Notes: generated by a model from the sequence alone, not told the origin. Shown: positions 42,570-53,614, numbered from the stretch's first letter. The stretch is DNA of 64,000 nt from Podarcis raffonei (GCF_027172205.1 NC_070614.1:43329001-43393000), one strand, 5' to 3'. Translations and numbers: made by a program.

Positions 42570-42940
42570 AAGGAGAGTTTCCAACAAAGGAAGATTGGCT
42601 TTTGAAAACAATTGAATATGCAGAACTGGCAGGATTAACAGCAAAGATTAGAGACCAAAATGTTGAACAGTTCCTTGAGGACTAGAGACTTTTAATTGAG
42701 ACTTTTTACTATGGCAAGATGAAAACACGAGCAGGACTTGGAATATTAAGAGAGTTAATTATAAAGATCAATAGGTTAACATGGATGTATTGGATATTAT
42801 ATGTGAAATATACAGCATTTAAGGGTGAATATGGAAACCGTGGAAGGGGGGAAGGGAAGTCAATGGATAAAGCAATTTATGGTCCATGCTGAAATCTGTA
42901 AAGTTTTTGTGAAAAATCAATAAACAATATTTTTTTAACA
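42570..42940 (+). mobile_element. L1 LINE 3' end
   Basis: Reads ...TIEYAELAGLTAKIRDQNVE before breaks, then a 3' UTR ending 'gtgaaaaatcaataaacaat'. 5'-truncated. Confidence 0.7.
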
Positions 42941-43345
42941 ATCCAGTCCTAAGGACTATTAAACAAAGACAGACAGAAACTTTCTTTCAAGTCCACTTGC
43001 TCTACTGGGACTCATATTCTGTAGATTTCTGAGCAGAAACCGTAGCGGGAAAAGAAAAAGAAAAGAAATGGAGAGATGGTGGTGTTGCTTGGGTAAGGAG
43101 GTTGTGAAACAGCAATTTACCGAATTTGACATTGCCAAATTTCTGCTTTGAAGCAAAATGGAAGCCAACAGAAAGGATTCAAAACAGTCTCGACACAAAT
43201 TGATCTTGATTCCTACAATATTTCAAAGCTGCAGGGATCAATTCACAGTTGGTATAAAAAAATACATTAGCAACCATTATGGTAACAACAGCAACAGTTG
43301 CGAAGGAAGAGGGGGGAAGAGATGTAAGCAGCAATGGCATGTTAT

Positions 43346-43364
43346 GGACACCAGAGGGCAGCAA
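43346..43364 (+). promoter_or_regulatory. possible CTCF site
   Basis: 'ggacaccagagggcagca' fits CCASYAGRKGGCRS with one mismatch, on the + strand. Together with 41300 (minus) it would form a divergent pair between the receptor array and LPCAT4. Confidence 0.3.
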
Positions 43365-43607
43365 AACCCAGACATTAACATTGCATGCTGAATGTTCAGA
43401 AAACTTTCCTGGTTCACAAACGTCACACACACAGCTCCACCATGGGAGTAGCCAGGATTTTTGTTGGGGAAGGGCCGGACTTTTATTGGGGGGCGGCATA
43501 ACCGAAGTGATTGGTCAGTTAGTTAAGTACAGTGGTACCTTGGGTACAGCCTATTTTCACAAAAGGCCTTAAAATTGCATTACAGTGGTACCTTGGGTTA
43601 AGAACTT

Positions 43608-45935
43608 TTTTAAAAAAAAATAATATTTATTGAAGTTTAAAAGTACAACAAAACAGAAAAAGAAAAAAAACAACAACAAACAAATATATCAAGAAAAAGA
43701 AAAACAATCAAACAGCAAAAAAGGGGGAAAAAGGAATACAGAAAAATAAATTAAACCTTATTAACTTAAGTTCATTAGCTTGTTTCTTTGACCTCCTCCC
43801 GCCTCCCTTTTTTGTACTCTGCTTCGGTTAATTATTTCAGCAAGTTCTTTGCATCTTTCCCAAATTGTTAACCAATAATTTATCTTGACATAATATAATT
43901 TTACTTTCCCTCATTCCTTCGACAATCTATTTATCTTAAGTCCTTTATAGTATTTATACAAAAGTCACATAGTTTCTTTCCAGACTCCCTCTAAACTTCC
44001 TCAATTTTACTATATTTTTGTAAATAAGCCTTGAATTTCTTCCAATCTTCCTCCACCAACTCTTCTTCCTGGTCCCGGATTCTGCCCGTCATTTCGGCCA
44101 TTTCCATAAAGTCCATCACCTTCATCTGCCACTCTTCCCGGGTGGGTAGATCTTGTGTCTTCCAATATTTTGCAATCAGTATTCTTGCTGCTGTTGTAGC
44201 ATATATAAAAAAAGTTCTATCCTTCTTTGACACCAATTGGCTGACCATGCCCAAGAGGAAAGCCTCTGGTTTCTTCAGAAAGGTATATTTAAATACCTTT
44301 TTTATTTCATTATAGATCATTTCCCAGAAGGTCTTGATCTTTGGGCATGTCCACCAAAGGTGAAAGAATGTACCTTCAGACAGTGGCGTAGCGTGGGTTG
44401 TCAGCACCCGGGGCAAGGCAAGTAATTTGCGCCCCCTAACCCGTGGATTTTAGCACTCGAGTGCGAGCGCGCCCCCCCAGATGTTGCGGCCGGTGCGGCC
44501 GCCCCCCCCCCTGCACCCCCCCACGCTACGCCACTGGGGCTGGGGGCGAGCGAAGGAGCCAAGGACCCCCCCAAAAAAGGCTCAGCAGGAATTTATTAAA
44601 TTTATTATTTGCGGAGCCCCCGCGGGCCGAGGCAGCCGAAGCCCCCTCCCCTCGGGCGCCTCCCCGCCCCCTCCTCTCCTTGGGCTGTAGGTGGAGCCCG
44701 CACTCCGAGGCGCTCCAGATCCGGGCTTGGCGAGCGCCTCTCCTCCTGCCAGCCGGGTCCGGGGGCTTCCAGCCGCGCTCCGTCCTCGCCCCCCCCCCCC
44801 GCGTCAGAGACTTGCGCTGAGAGCCGGAGCCAGCGGCGCCCCCTTCCGCCGGGAGACCGTCGCCCGCCCGCCGGCTTCGTCTCGGAGGGTTTTGGGGAGG
44901 GCAGGGCGCGTCGAGGCCCCTCGGAGCTCTCCTCCCTTCCAGTCGGCAGAAGCAGCCACCGCCTGTGGCTGGGCCGAGGGGATGGCGGCGTCGGCAGCGG
45001 GGTGCAGAGGCTGCCCGTGCCCGGCCAGGCGTCGGTGGTGGCTTCGGCGCTGCTACAGCGGCTGCTCCTCCTGCGAGCAGTGAGTGGAGCGCAGCCGCAG
45101 CGGCGGCGGGGGGCACGCGCGCTAGGGCGCAAGGCTGGCGGTGGCGGCGGGGAGCCCGGCGGAGGAAGGAACTTGTCCCTTCCCTCTGGACTCGCGCCCC
45201 CCCCCAGATGTTGCGCCCGGTGCGGCCGGCACCCGTGGCACCCCCCACGCTACGCCACTGCCTTTAGACTCTTTACATTTCCAGCATTTGTTATCGGGCA
45301 AGTGATAGATTTTTGCAAGCTTGATGGTGTCATGTACCACCTATAAATCATTTTCATTATATTCTCTCTTAAGGCATTACATGCCGTAAATTTAATACCT
45401 GTGGTCCATAACTGTTCCCAGTCAGCCATCATGATATTATGTCCTACATCTTGTGCCCATTTAATCATAGCTGATTTCACAGTTTCGTCCTGGGTGTTCC
45501 AGTTCAACAGCAAGTTATACATTTTTGACAAATTCTTACTTTTGGAATCTAACAACAATGTTTTCAATTTTAATTTTTCCACCTGAAATCCAATTTTCTT
45601 ATCCGAATTGTATGCCTCCATTATTTGATAATAATGGAGCCAATCACGCACTTTGTTTTTTAATTTTTCAAAACTCTGTAGTTTCAACCTGTCTCCCTCT
45701 TGTTCCAAAATTTCCCAATATTTCGGCCATTTGGCCTCCATATTGAGCTTTTTCTGAGCTTTCGCTTCCATTGGAGACAGCCACCTTGGGGTTTTATTTT
45801 CAAGCAAATCCTTGTACCTTGTCCATACATTAAACAAAGATTTCCTGACAATATGATTTTTGAATGCTTTGTGTGCTTTGACCTTGTCATACTACAAATA
45901 TGCATGCCATCCAAATACATTGTTAAAACCTTCTA
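43608..45935 (-). mobile_element. 5'-truncated L1 LINE, itself split by a hAT element
   Basis: Flanked by the 16-bp duplication cttgggttaagaactt (43592-43607 and 45936-45951). The minus strand encodes the ORF2 C-terminal third: KTPRWLSPMEAKAQKKLNME, MIKWAQDVGHNIMMADWEQL, then after the hAT GTFFHLWWTCPKIKTFW and LPTREEWQMKVMDFMEMAEM. Same family as 20766. The hAT sits just after the first cysteines of the zinc knuckle. Confidence 0.93.
44381..45260 (+). mobile_element. hAT element with GC-rich cargo and duplicated right end
   Basis: Perfect 17-bp inverted termini cagtggcgtagcgtggg / cccacgctacgccactg; 8-bp flanks ccttcaga (44373-44380) and cctttaga (45261-45268). The sequence up to 44536 alone would be a complete 156-bp element, because an inner copy of the right end (about 44461-44536) precedes a GC-rich segment of about 650 bp, followed by the second right end (about 45188-45260). 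The cargo includes ATG 44991 opening MAASAAGCRGCPCPARRRWW, followed by a donor-like gcgagcagtgagtgg at about 45076. That looks like a CpG-island first exon, but I cannot name a parent gene. Long open frames on both strands reflect GC content. Confidence 0.85.
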
Positions 45936-46410
45936 CTTGGGTTAAGAACTTAATTCATTCCGGAGGTCCGTTCTTAACCTGAAACTGTTCTTAACCTGAA
46001 GCACCACATTAGCTAATGGGGCCTCCTGCTGCTGCCGCGCCACCGGAGCACAATTTCTGTTCTCATCCTGAAGCAAAGTTCTTAAACTGAAGCACTATTT
46101 CTGGGTTAGCGGAGTCTGTAACCTGAAGCGTATGTAACCTGAAGCATATGAAACCCAAGGTACCACTGTATTTCTATTGTTCTACTTCATGGGGGGCAAC
46201 TGCCCCCCCCCCTTGGCTAGGCTTATGAGCTACCCCTCCCCATTTATGCATTTACATGCATGTTTATTTTATTCAGACACTAACATTGTGATTTATCTAT
46301 ATGTAAGTTAGTGAGGAGTGCCTGGCACTGCCCAAGTATTTTTAGAAATAAAAAAAAATATCGTGGATATTTTTTTAAATTGATAGTGTCATTTGTGCGT
46401 CACCAAAAAC

Positions 46411-46830
46411 TGGGCGACATCACACCAGAGTCACATTTTGGTCTGCCATCTTGATTCAAAATGTCGCCTGTCTTCCAAACATCAATGAAGACCCCCACCG
46501 CAATGTTGGGAACCGATGGTAATGATATCTCGAAAGGTGGCTAAACTGGTGCCAAAAAAGGGGGCGAAGTCACACCAAAGTTATGTATTTTCCCCAGCCA
46601 TCTTGAATCAAAATAACACCCAGTGTCCAAACGCCGGTGGAGAACTCCAACCAAAGGAATGTCATGCCAAAGTTGGCGACAAGATCTCAAGAGGCAGCTG
46701 GACCTAGGCCAGAAAACAGGCAGAGCCATGGCAAGGTTTTGTTTCAGTCTGACACACTGTTTCAAAATGGTGGAACCTGAGGGACTCTTGAGCAGAGTTT
46801 AGTGGCAATATCTTGAGACAAAATGGGCAA
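46411..46830 (+). repeat. degenerate tandem array, about 150-bp unit, 2.7 copies
   Basis: Units start at about 46411, 46561 and 46717 with 'gggcgacatcacaccagag', 'ggggcgaagtcacaccaaag' and 'ggcagagccatggcaagg'. Each then has 'gccatcttgattcaaaat'-like, 'ccaaac...ggagaactccaacc'-like and 'atatctcgaaaggtggct'-like segments in the same order. Confidence 0.75.
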
Positions 46831-46850
46831 ACCATTTCCCAGCATATATA

Positions 46851-47080
46851 CAGTGGTACCTTGGGTTACAGACGCTTCAGGTTACAGACGTTCAGGTTAC
46901 AGACTCTGCTAACCCAGAAATAGTACCTCGGGTTAAGAACTTTGCTTCAGGATGAGAACAGAAATTGTGTGGCGGCAGCGGGAGGCCCCATTAGCTAAAG
47001 TGGTACCTCAGGTTAAGAACATTTTCAGGTTAAGAATGGACCTCCAGAACGAATTAAGTTCTTAACCTGAGATACGACTG
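46851..47080. mobile_element. Tigger/pogo-type MITE, complete
   Basis: TA + cagtggtaccttgggttac ... cttaacctgagatacgactg + TA (46849-46850 and 47081-47082). Interior carries 'gttacagacgcttcaggtta' and 'gaggccccattagctaaagt'. Non-coding, 230 bp. Confidence 0.88.
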
Positions 47081-47397
47081 TAATGCAATTTTAAGGCCTT
47101 TCGTGAAAATAGGCTGTTGGAAGAGACAACAGAAGCTTTGATGCGCTCGAGATGTGCTGCACTTCATTCTAAGCCATCATCACAACACCTCTCTAAAACT
47201 GACTGGCTTTATGAGTCCCCGTATTGCGTTCTGATGTTCCCAGCAAGAGTTCACCTCTCCTGGAAGGGAAAAAATCGTTTTTGCAAGCCACCTAAGATTT
47301 TCAAGAGTTTGTCTGCATGCCAATGACAAATATCTGCAGGGCTGTCACATGGAAGATGGAGCAAGCTTTTTTCCTCCTCCTCCGGTGGGTAGGACCT

Positions 47398-47655
47398 GAG
47401 CCAATGGCTTCAAGTTACAAGGAAGGAGATTCCGACTCAACATCAAGAAGAACTTTCTGACAGTAAGAGCCATTCGACAGTGGAGCAGACTCCCTCGGGA
47501 GATTGTGGACTCTCCTTCCTTGGAGGTTTTTAAGCAGAGGTTGGGTGGCCATTTGTCATGGATGCTTCAGTTGAGATTCCTGCATTGCAGGGGGTTGGAC
47601 TAGATGACCCTTGGGGTCCCTTCCAACTCTACAATTCTATGATGCTATGATTCTA
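47398..47655 (+). mobile_element. CR1 LINE 3' end
   Basis: Frame reads FRLNIKKNFLTVRAIRQWSR, LPREIVDSPSLEVFKQRLGG, HLSWMLQLRFLHCRGLD: a textbook CR1 ORF2 C-terminus. Then the 3' terminus 'cttccaactctacaattcta' 'tgatgctatgattcta'. Confidence 0.93.
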
Positions 47656-47944
47656 GAACTCCTAAACAGCAGAAGTATATGGGGACAGACGTGAGTGCAA
47701 TTGCTGGAGATCTTCTGAATGATGATATTAGAAAGATCTGCAATATTGCTACATTGAAATGCATCATCTGCCTCACCCACATACATATATGTAAAATCAG
47801 TGCTTTTTTTCTAATATATATATGTGTGTGTGTGTGTTTAAGGGTACTCTCATTTTGACTCAAGAAAACCACCATTTTATAGTTCAGATTGGGGACAAAT
47901 AAATATTGTAAATGGGCAAAAGTACCCCACAGAAAAAAATCACT

Positions 47945-48010
47945 GTGTAAAATCATAGAATTATACCGTTGGAAAGGACCCAAATGGTCATCTACTCCAA
48001 CACCTGGCAA
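47945..48010 (-). mobile_element. CR1 3' tail, reversed
   Basis: 'aatcatagaattataccgtt' 'ggaaaggacccaaatggtca' is the complement of the CR1 terminus. Confidence 0.7.
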
Positions 48011-48929
48011 TTTCATTCCTAGTGAAACCGTAAATTTGTGGAACAAGACCCAGTTTGCTGACTCAGTCCAGAGGCCCCTCAAGTCTGCCATGCTATTTCC
48101 AATAGTACCCAAGCAGGGGTCTTCAGAAAACTCATGTGTCCTCAGCAACTAACATTCTGCAGTACACTGCTTCTGAACATGGAGGGACAACTTTGTTATA
48201 ACGGTTAATAATAATTGGAAGTCCACACCCCTTCCTCGAAGCCACTTGTGGTTGGTGGTGCCTGTTAGGGCTGGTAGGGAGACCAGAAGTATGTAGATGC
48301 AGCCCGTACCAATGGCGAGCAGAGCCACCTCCTGATTGGTTGTAGGGAAGAAGGCGGGCCAACAGGGGCTGGGGGCTGAGGTTGGTGGATCAGTCTGCCA
48401 CTCACCTCTATGGGGCAACTTCCACCACTCAAAGCACCCAAAACATTTCTGGGTGGCTGTCAGAACTGCCTGGACCTTGAAAGACATAGATAGATTCGTG
48501 CCAAATGTACAGAACGGGTGTTCTTCCAGGTTTCCCTGGCTTCAGCCTCTGCCTGAGGGCACCCAAGGTGATTCCCTCAGCTGTAACCCAAGCCTCTGGG
48601 GTGATCGTGCTCACCTCGGCCCTGGGCTGCAAGAAGTCCCCATCCCCAGCACTCTGTTTATCAGAGAACCCAGCAAAGCCAAAGATAGATCTGGTGGGGG
48701 TCAAAGAAGGACAGGTGGAGAGGAAAACCAGGAGACTGGATTTCTCCCAGCCAGGCCCGGGATTCTTCTGAGGCCCAGAGCCAGGAATAAATATGACACT
48801 GCTGACATCTTCTCTCGTGGCTGGTTATACTCTCAGCCTTCCAGAAAGAGAGGCTGCAAAGCACACTATGCAGTTAAAGCACATCCCCCCCCCCAGCTAA
48901 GAATCCTGGGAACTGTAGTTTGTTAATCC
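48011..48929. other. intergenic; no supported gene
   Basis: It contains open frames on both strands, including one of 196 codons, but no motif, splice pattern or conserved family. The right end (from about 48860) is a fragment of the 'tcctgggaactgtagtttg' MITE family. Confidence 0.4.
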
Positions 48930-49025
48930 ACAAGTCATGAAATCATAGAGTTGAAGGGGTTCCCCAAAGGTCATCTAGCCCAACCCGTTGCAATGCAGGA
49001 ATCACAACTAAAGAATCCTTATCCA
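48930..49025 (-). mobile_element. CR1 3' tail, reversed
   Basis: 'aatcatagagttgaaggggt', 'tcatctagcccaacccgttg', 'caatgcaggaatcacaacta' complement the CR1 end. Confidence 0.75.
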
Positions 49026-49119
49026 TCCAAGTGTGGCGCAATGGATAAGGGTGGTTTTTGGTTTTGTTTAGTATGAGGGAACCCAGGCACCAGTGCCCAC
49101 CCCCATCCTTATCTATTTG

Positions 49120-49265
49120 CTTACTTTATTTTATCCAAACCTTCCTCCAAAGAGATTAGGGTTTCCTCCATTCGCATTCCGTCTTCACAACAACCCTGAG
49201 AGGTAGGTTTGGTTGGGGGGGTGAGTAACCAGCCTAGGACTATAGCTGAGGGTGAGATGTCAGCC
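49120..49265 (-). mobile_element. tRNA-headed SINE body, reversed and degraded
   Basis: 'ccttcctccaaagagattag', 'cttcacaacaaccctgagag', 'gtaggtttggttgg' parallel the 15888 copy. The head is lost. Confidence 0.45.
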
Positions 49266-49729
49266 TGAGTCCAAAGGTGCTTCCAGACTGTTGCCATTTT
49301 CAAGTGCGATTTTCAAGGTTGCGCAATTAAAGACAATTACCTCAGTTTACCCACTGGCAATATATGTTTCCACGACAGTGAATCTTACTGGGATAAACCA
49401 GGTGACGTGAAGGGTTGAAGATAAGGACGACTTCCACCTTAGTCCTGGATATCACCCAGCAGGAAAAACCGGTAGGGCTGGTCAGTAGGGGCCAAAGTCC
49501 AACTGTGGAGTCATTTTCCTGCCCTGCCATTCCTCCTCCCTTGGTGCTTGTTTCCAAGCCCAAAACTTAGGCTTGGAACCTGTCAAGAACCCCAATAACA
49601 AACAGACCCTCTGAGCATGCACAGAGAGCCCTTGCTTTGATGCTAAGCGCTCAATGTTTCAAGAATTTTCCCCTTATGTTTTGAGTTTCTCTGTACAGCA
49701 TTTGTTTAGAAAGCTGCTTTTCCTGTTTG

Positions 49730-50753
49730 TTTGTTTTTTTATAGAATATTTATTAAATTTTCCAATTTTTAAACAAACAAACAAAAACAGAACAAACAAA
49801 AACATTAAAAAAGACATATAGTTCATAAATCATGCTTTTCAATAACAAATTTCTCAGACCTCCTCATACTTCTCCTCCTCGTATCCCAATTAAAATTATT
49901 TGTTCAGCAAATCCTTCACTTAAAGCATTACAGCTTATAATATTACCTTATTTTTCAGACCCTTTTCCCCCATCTATGTTCCTTTATATCATTACAGCTA
50001 GAAACCACTCAATTTCAATCCAACACCATTTAACTTTCCTTAATTTTGCAATATTTCTGTAAATAGTCCTTAAATTTTTTCCAATCTTCTTCTGCCGACT
50101 CTTCTCCCTGGTCACGGATTCTGCTCGTCATTTCTGCCAATCCCATACAGTCAATCAGTTTCATCTGCCATTCTTCCAGAGTGGGTAGATCTTGCGTCTT
50201 CCAATACTTTGCGATGAGTATTCTTGCTGCTGTTGTAGCATACATGAAAAAAGTTCTGTCCTTCTTTGGCACCACTTGGCCGGACATACCCAAGAGAAAG
50301 GCCTCTGGTTTCTTCAAGAAGGTATATTTAAATACCTTTTTCAATTCATTATATATCATTTCCCAGAAAGCCTTAATCCTGGGGCACGTCCACCAAAGGT
50401 GAAAGAATGTACCTTCATTTTCCTTACATTTCCAACACTTATTATCGGGCAAATGGTAGATTTTTGCAAGCTTGACTGGGGTCATGTACCACCTGTATAT
50501 CATTTTCATAATATTCTCTCTTAAGGCATTACATGCCGTAAATTTAATCCCGGTGGTCCACAACTGTTCCCAGTCAGCAAACATAATATTATGTCCAACG
50601 TCTTGTGCCCATTTAATCATTACAGATTTAACCGTTTCATCCTGAGTATTCCATTTCAACAGCAAGTTATACATTTTTGACAAAATCTTAGTTTTGGATT
50701 CTAACAATTCTATTTCCAATTTAGATTTTTCCACCTGGAAACCAACTTTCTTA
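49730..50753 (-). mobile_element. 5'-truncated L1 LINE
   Basis: Flanked by the 16-bp duplication ctgcttttcctgtttg (49714-49729 and 50754-50769). A continuous frame (50734-50030) gives the ORF2 C-terminal 234 residues: MIKWAQDVGHNIMFADWEQL, MIYRWYMTPVKLAKIYHLPD, CWKCKENEGTFFHLWWTC, LPTLEEWQMKLIDCMGLAEM. No stop within this stretch, so the insertion is fairly young. Confidence 0.95.
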
Positions 50754-50769
50754 CTGCTTTTCCTGTTTG

Positions 50770-51179
50770 AGGGAAGACATCTGACAGATCGAGGCTATTA
50801 GTTGGACACTAGTTTTTAAATTACCGGCAATTTATGTCTGTGGGATGGTGTGTTGCACGTGCCATACATTGCTTTTTTTAAAAAAAAATAGGACACGCTT
50901 ATATTCCTTGAGCCTCTGGGGACAGAGTATTGTGGAAGCTGAGTTGAGGGAAGGAGCTTTTATTTATGATACTGAACCCTGTGACTAGGCAAGGAATGTG
51001 GCTTCAGTGAGGAATGAAGCAGGCCAGGATTCCTGGCTTCTCTGCCATTTACCTCTCCAAAGTACCACACAGCACAGTTTCTATTATGTTTCTGGGGGGA
51101 ATCCAGCCTCAACATTTGGCAGCCAGCAAGATGACGAAGGCTGTGGAAGACCATTCCGGCGAGGTATCATGGGCGCTTG
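50770..51179. other. intergenic, nothing recognised
   Basis: No feature could be supported. Confidence 0.35.
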
Positions 51180-51845
51180 TGGCATACGCAGTTAAAAGCT
51201 TTGCAAAGTCACCATATCTCACTAGTAGCTTGACCAATCGCTCAACATTCAAAAACCCAAAGTGCTGCACCAACAAGTACAAAATAACCCCTCTGCAGCA
51301 CCACAAATCCAACTCAATGTTGTAACGTTAGAAAATATTGATCATTTCTCCTACCTGGGCAGTTATATTTCCACAAGGGCCGACAGTGATGCCGAAATCC
51401 AATATCGTCTGAACTCTGCAAGTGCGGCTTTCTCCCGATTGAAGTGCAGAGTGTTTGAGGACAGGGACATTCACAGGGAAACCAAAATGCTTGTTTACAA
51501 GGCTATTGTACTACCAACCTTACTGTATGCTTCTGAAACATGGACCACTTATAAACGCCATCTCCAGCTCCTTGAAAGCTTCCCTCAACGGTGTCTCCGA
51601 AAAATTTTACACATCACTTGGGAAGACAGGCGAACTTGAGAAATGTGCTAAGAGGAAGGCATGCTTGGCAAATCCACACTGTGATCAACTCCCACCGGGA
51701 AACCGATGTCCCCACTGTGGAAGGATGTGTGGGTCCAGAATTGGCCCTCCACAGTCACTTACGGACTCATTGTTAAAACCGTGTTTATGAAACACAATCT
51801 TACTCGGCTACGAGTGATTGCCAAAGAAAGAAGAAGAAGAGATGC
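51180..51845 (+). mobile_element. RTE-clade LINE, ORF2 C-terminal fragment
   Basis: Reads HFSYLGSYISTRADSDAEIQ, RLNSASAAFSRLKCRVFEDR, ETKMLVYKAIVLPTLLYASE, TWTTYKRHLQLLESFPQRCL and RKILHITWEDRRT: the thumb/connection after the reverse transcriptase in RTE-type elements. After a stop and frame changes, CPHCGRMCGSRIG and LHSHLRTHC form a C2H2-like tail. Ends in 'aaagaaagaagaagaag'. Clearly different from BovB at 9895. Confidence 0.8.
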
Positions 51846-51989
51846 TTTCACAGGATCATAGCATGGGAAGCAACCTCAAAGGTCCTCTAGTCCAGCCCGC
51901 CCCGCCCTCACCCCCCAGTGCAGGACATCTGCTGCTCCAGCATCCATGATCTGTAGCTACTGTTTCATTGTTGAACAGCATCCGTACTA

Positions 51990-52135
51990 TACACTGAAAG
52001 CACATCACTCCCCCCACAAAAAGAGTCCTAGGAACTACTGTTGGAGCTACAGTTCCCGGAACCTTTAACATACTACAATTCCCAGGAGTATTTAGGTGGT
52101 GGTGGGGTCTATGTGCTTTAAAAGTGCACTCAATG
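51990..52135. repeat. MITE, 'cctgggaactgtagtttg' family
   Basis: 'gtcctaggaactactgttgg' is complemented by 'catactacaattcccaggag'; flanks 'ctgaaagcacatcac' and 'atgtgctttaaaag'. Confidence 0.6.
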
Positions 52136-52239
52136 TGCCTTCAAAGTTTGGTGTGGGTGGTGTTGACAATACCGAGCTGGTCTGACTCGGAGTATGGCTG
52201 CTTCCTCTAAGGATCTTCTGGAAGCTCTTTCTTAGGTTT

Positions 52240-52763
52240 AATTGAAACCTCCTTTATTGAAATTTGAACTCCACCCCCATTGTCCAGCCCAGACACTGAG
52301 ATCCAGCTCCAGGGGCCTTCTGGTGGTTCCCTCATTGTGAGGTTACAGGGAACCAGGCAGAGGGCCTTCTCGGTAGTGGCCCCTGCCCTGTGGAACGCCC
52401 TCCCATCAGATGTCAAGGAAATAAACAACTATCTGACTTTTAGAAGACACCTGAAGGCAGCCCTGTATCGGAAAGTTTTTAATGTGGTTTCATAATTGTT
52501 GGAAGCTGCCCAGCATAGGAGCCAACTCCTAGGGGCTGTGGGGGCTTCGACCCCCACAATAAAATAGTTGAGGGGGCCTGGCCCCAAAAAGTTGATTCAA
52601 ATGGTGTGTGTGCACAAATGTCATGTGATCATTTATGTGGGGTGGGGCTTACCTTGGGCCCCCACAATATTTTATTCAAGTTGGTACCACCTCCTGCTGC
52701 CCAGAGTGGCTGGGAAAACCCTGTCAGATGGGTGGCATATAAATATTATTATTATTATTATTA
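52240..52763 (+). mobile_element. LINE 3' end with (ATT)n tail, split by a hAT MITE
   Basis: Frame RAFSVVAPALWNALPSDVKE, INNYLTFRRHLKAALYRKVF, then 3' UTR 'ttggaagctgcccag' | hAT | 'agtggctgggaaaaccctgt' and (TTA)n to 52763. Best-preserved protein end of this family in the window. Confidence 0.85.
52514..52696 (+). mobile_element. hAT-type MITE (183 bp)
   Basis: Flanked by ctgcccag at 52506-52513 and 52697-52704 (exact 8 bp). Ends cataggagccaactcct / aagttggtaccacctcctg. Interior repeats 'gggggcttcgacccccacaa'. A relative lies at 60905-61100. Confidence 0.88.
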
Positions 52764-52849
52764 TGCTTCTGCAGAGCCACAGAAAACACTTTTCCTCCAT
52801 CATCTATCTGTCAGCCCTTCAACTATTTGAAGGCAGTTATCAAATTGTT

Positions 52850-52995
52850 TCTAAATCAGTGTTTCCCCAACCTCTAGTCATATATGTTGTTGGACTACAA
52901 CAACTCCCATTCTCCCTGACCATTGGGCAAAGCTGCCTTGGGTGATGGGATTTGTAGTCCAACAACATCTGGGGACCCAGAGTTGAACAACGCGG
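52850..52995. repeat. hairpin MITE
   Basis: 'tgttgttggactacaacaac' and 'tttgtagtccaacaacatct' are complementary. Family of 33036. Confidence 0.65.
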
Positions 52996-53614
52996 CACTA
53001 ATTCATCTCTTCACCTGACTGAACATACCCAACTCACATTTTAACACTTAAGTTCCTTTGCCATTTCTGAACACGTTCCAGTTTGCTAACATCCTTCTTA
53101 AATGACGGTGCCCACATCTAGACGCAGTGAGAGGTCTGACCAAAGCAGGATTGGTCAGCCCCATTACTTCTTGTGGGCCCGATACTTCCGCTGATGCATC
53201 CTAGAACTGCATTGGCCTCTTTTTTTTTTTTTTTTTTTGCAAACACATCGCACAGCTGAGTCACGTTGCTTGAGCTTGTGGTCTGCTAAAACTCCTCAGG
53301 TCCTGTTCACGTGCAAGGCTGCCAAGTCAGATTTCACCAGTCCTGTACTCTGTGCCTCCAGTTCTTCCTGACTAAATGCAAAAATTCCTATTTATCTCTG
53401 CTGAAATTCAGGGTGTGTGTGGTGTGTGTGTGTGTTTTACTCTTGTCCCAGCTTCTCGTGCTGTCTGGATCATCTCAAATCCTCTTTCTGTCACGGGAAC
53501 CCAGGAGCATATCTAACAGGGGCGTTTACATGACAATTAATGAGCCTGAGTTACTAATGTCCATTTATTTTAATGGGCCTGTTCTGACTATGAGTATCCT
53601 GGATACATAATGAC
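52996..53614. other. intergenic, mostly unassigned
   Basis: A T-run at 53221-53238 (possible reversed retro-element tail) and a (GT)n stretch at about 53411-53434. Otherwise nothing recognised. Confidence 0.4.

Larger units (their letters stand above)
43583..46168. mobile_element. Tigger/pogo-type MITE split by an L1
   Basis: TA + cagtggtaccttgggttaag at the left, acccaaggtaccactg + TA (46169-46170) at the right. Own sequence is about 25 bp left and 220 bp right of the L1 (from 45936), with 'ccggaggtccgttcttaacc' as in the 54623 copy. Confidence 0.88.

Noticed and set aside
44526-45346. Open frames of 175-245 codons on both strands in the GC-rich hAT cargo
   Set aside because: They overlap in many frames at once, are proline/arginine/alanine-rich from GC content, and end in transposon termini. 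Only the short ATG-plus-donor arrangement is mentioned, as a candidate.
48336-48926. A 196-codon open frame and an overlapping 88-codon frame
   Set aside because: No motif or family match, no start at an exon-like boundary, and the end runs into a MITE fragment.
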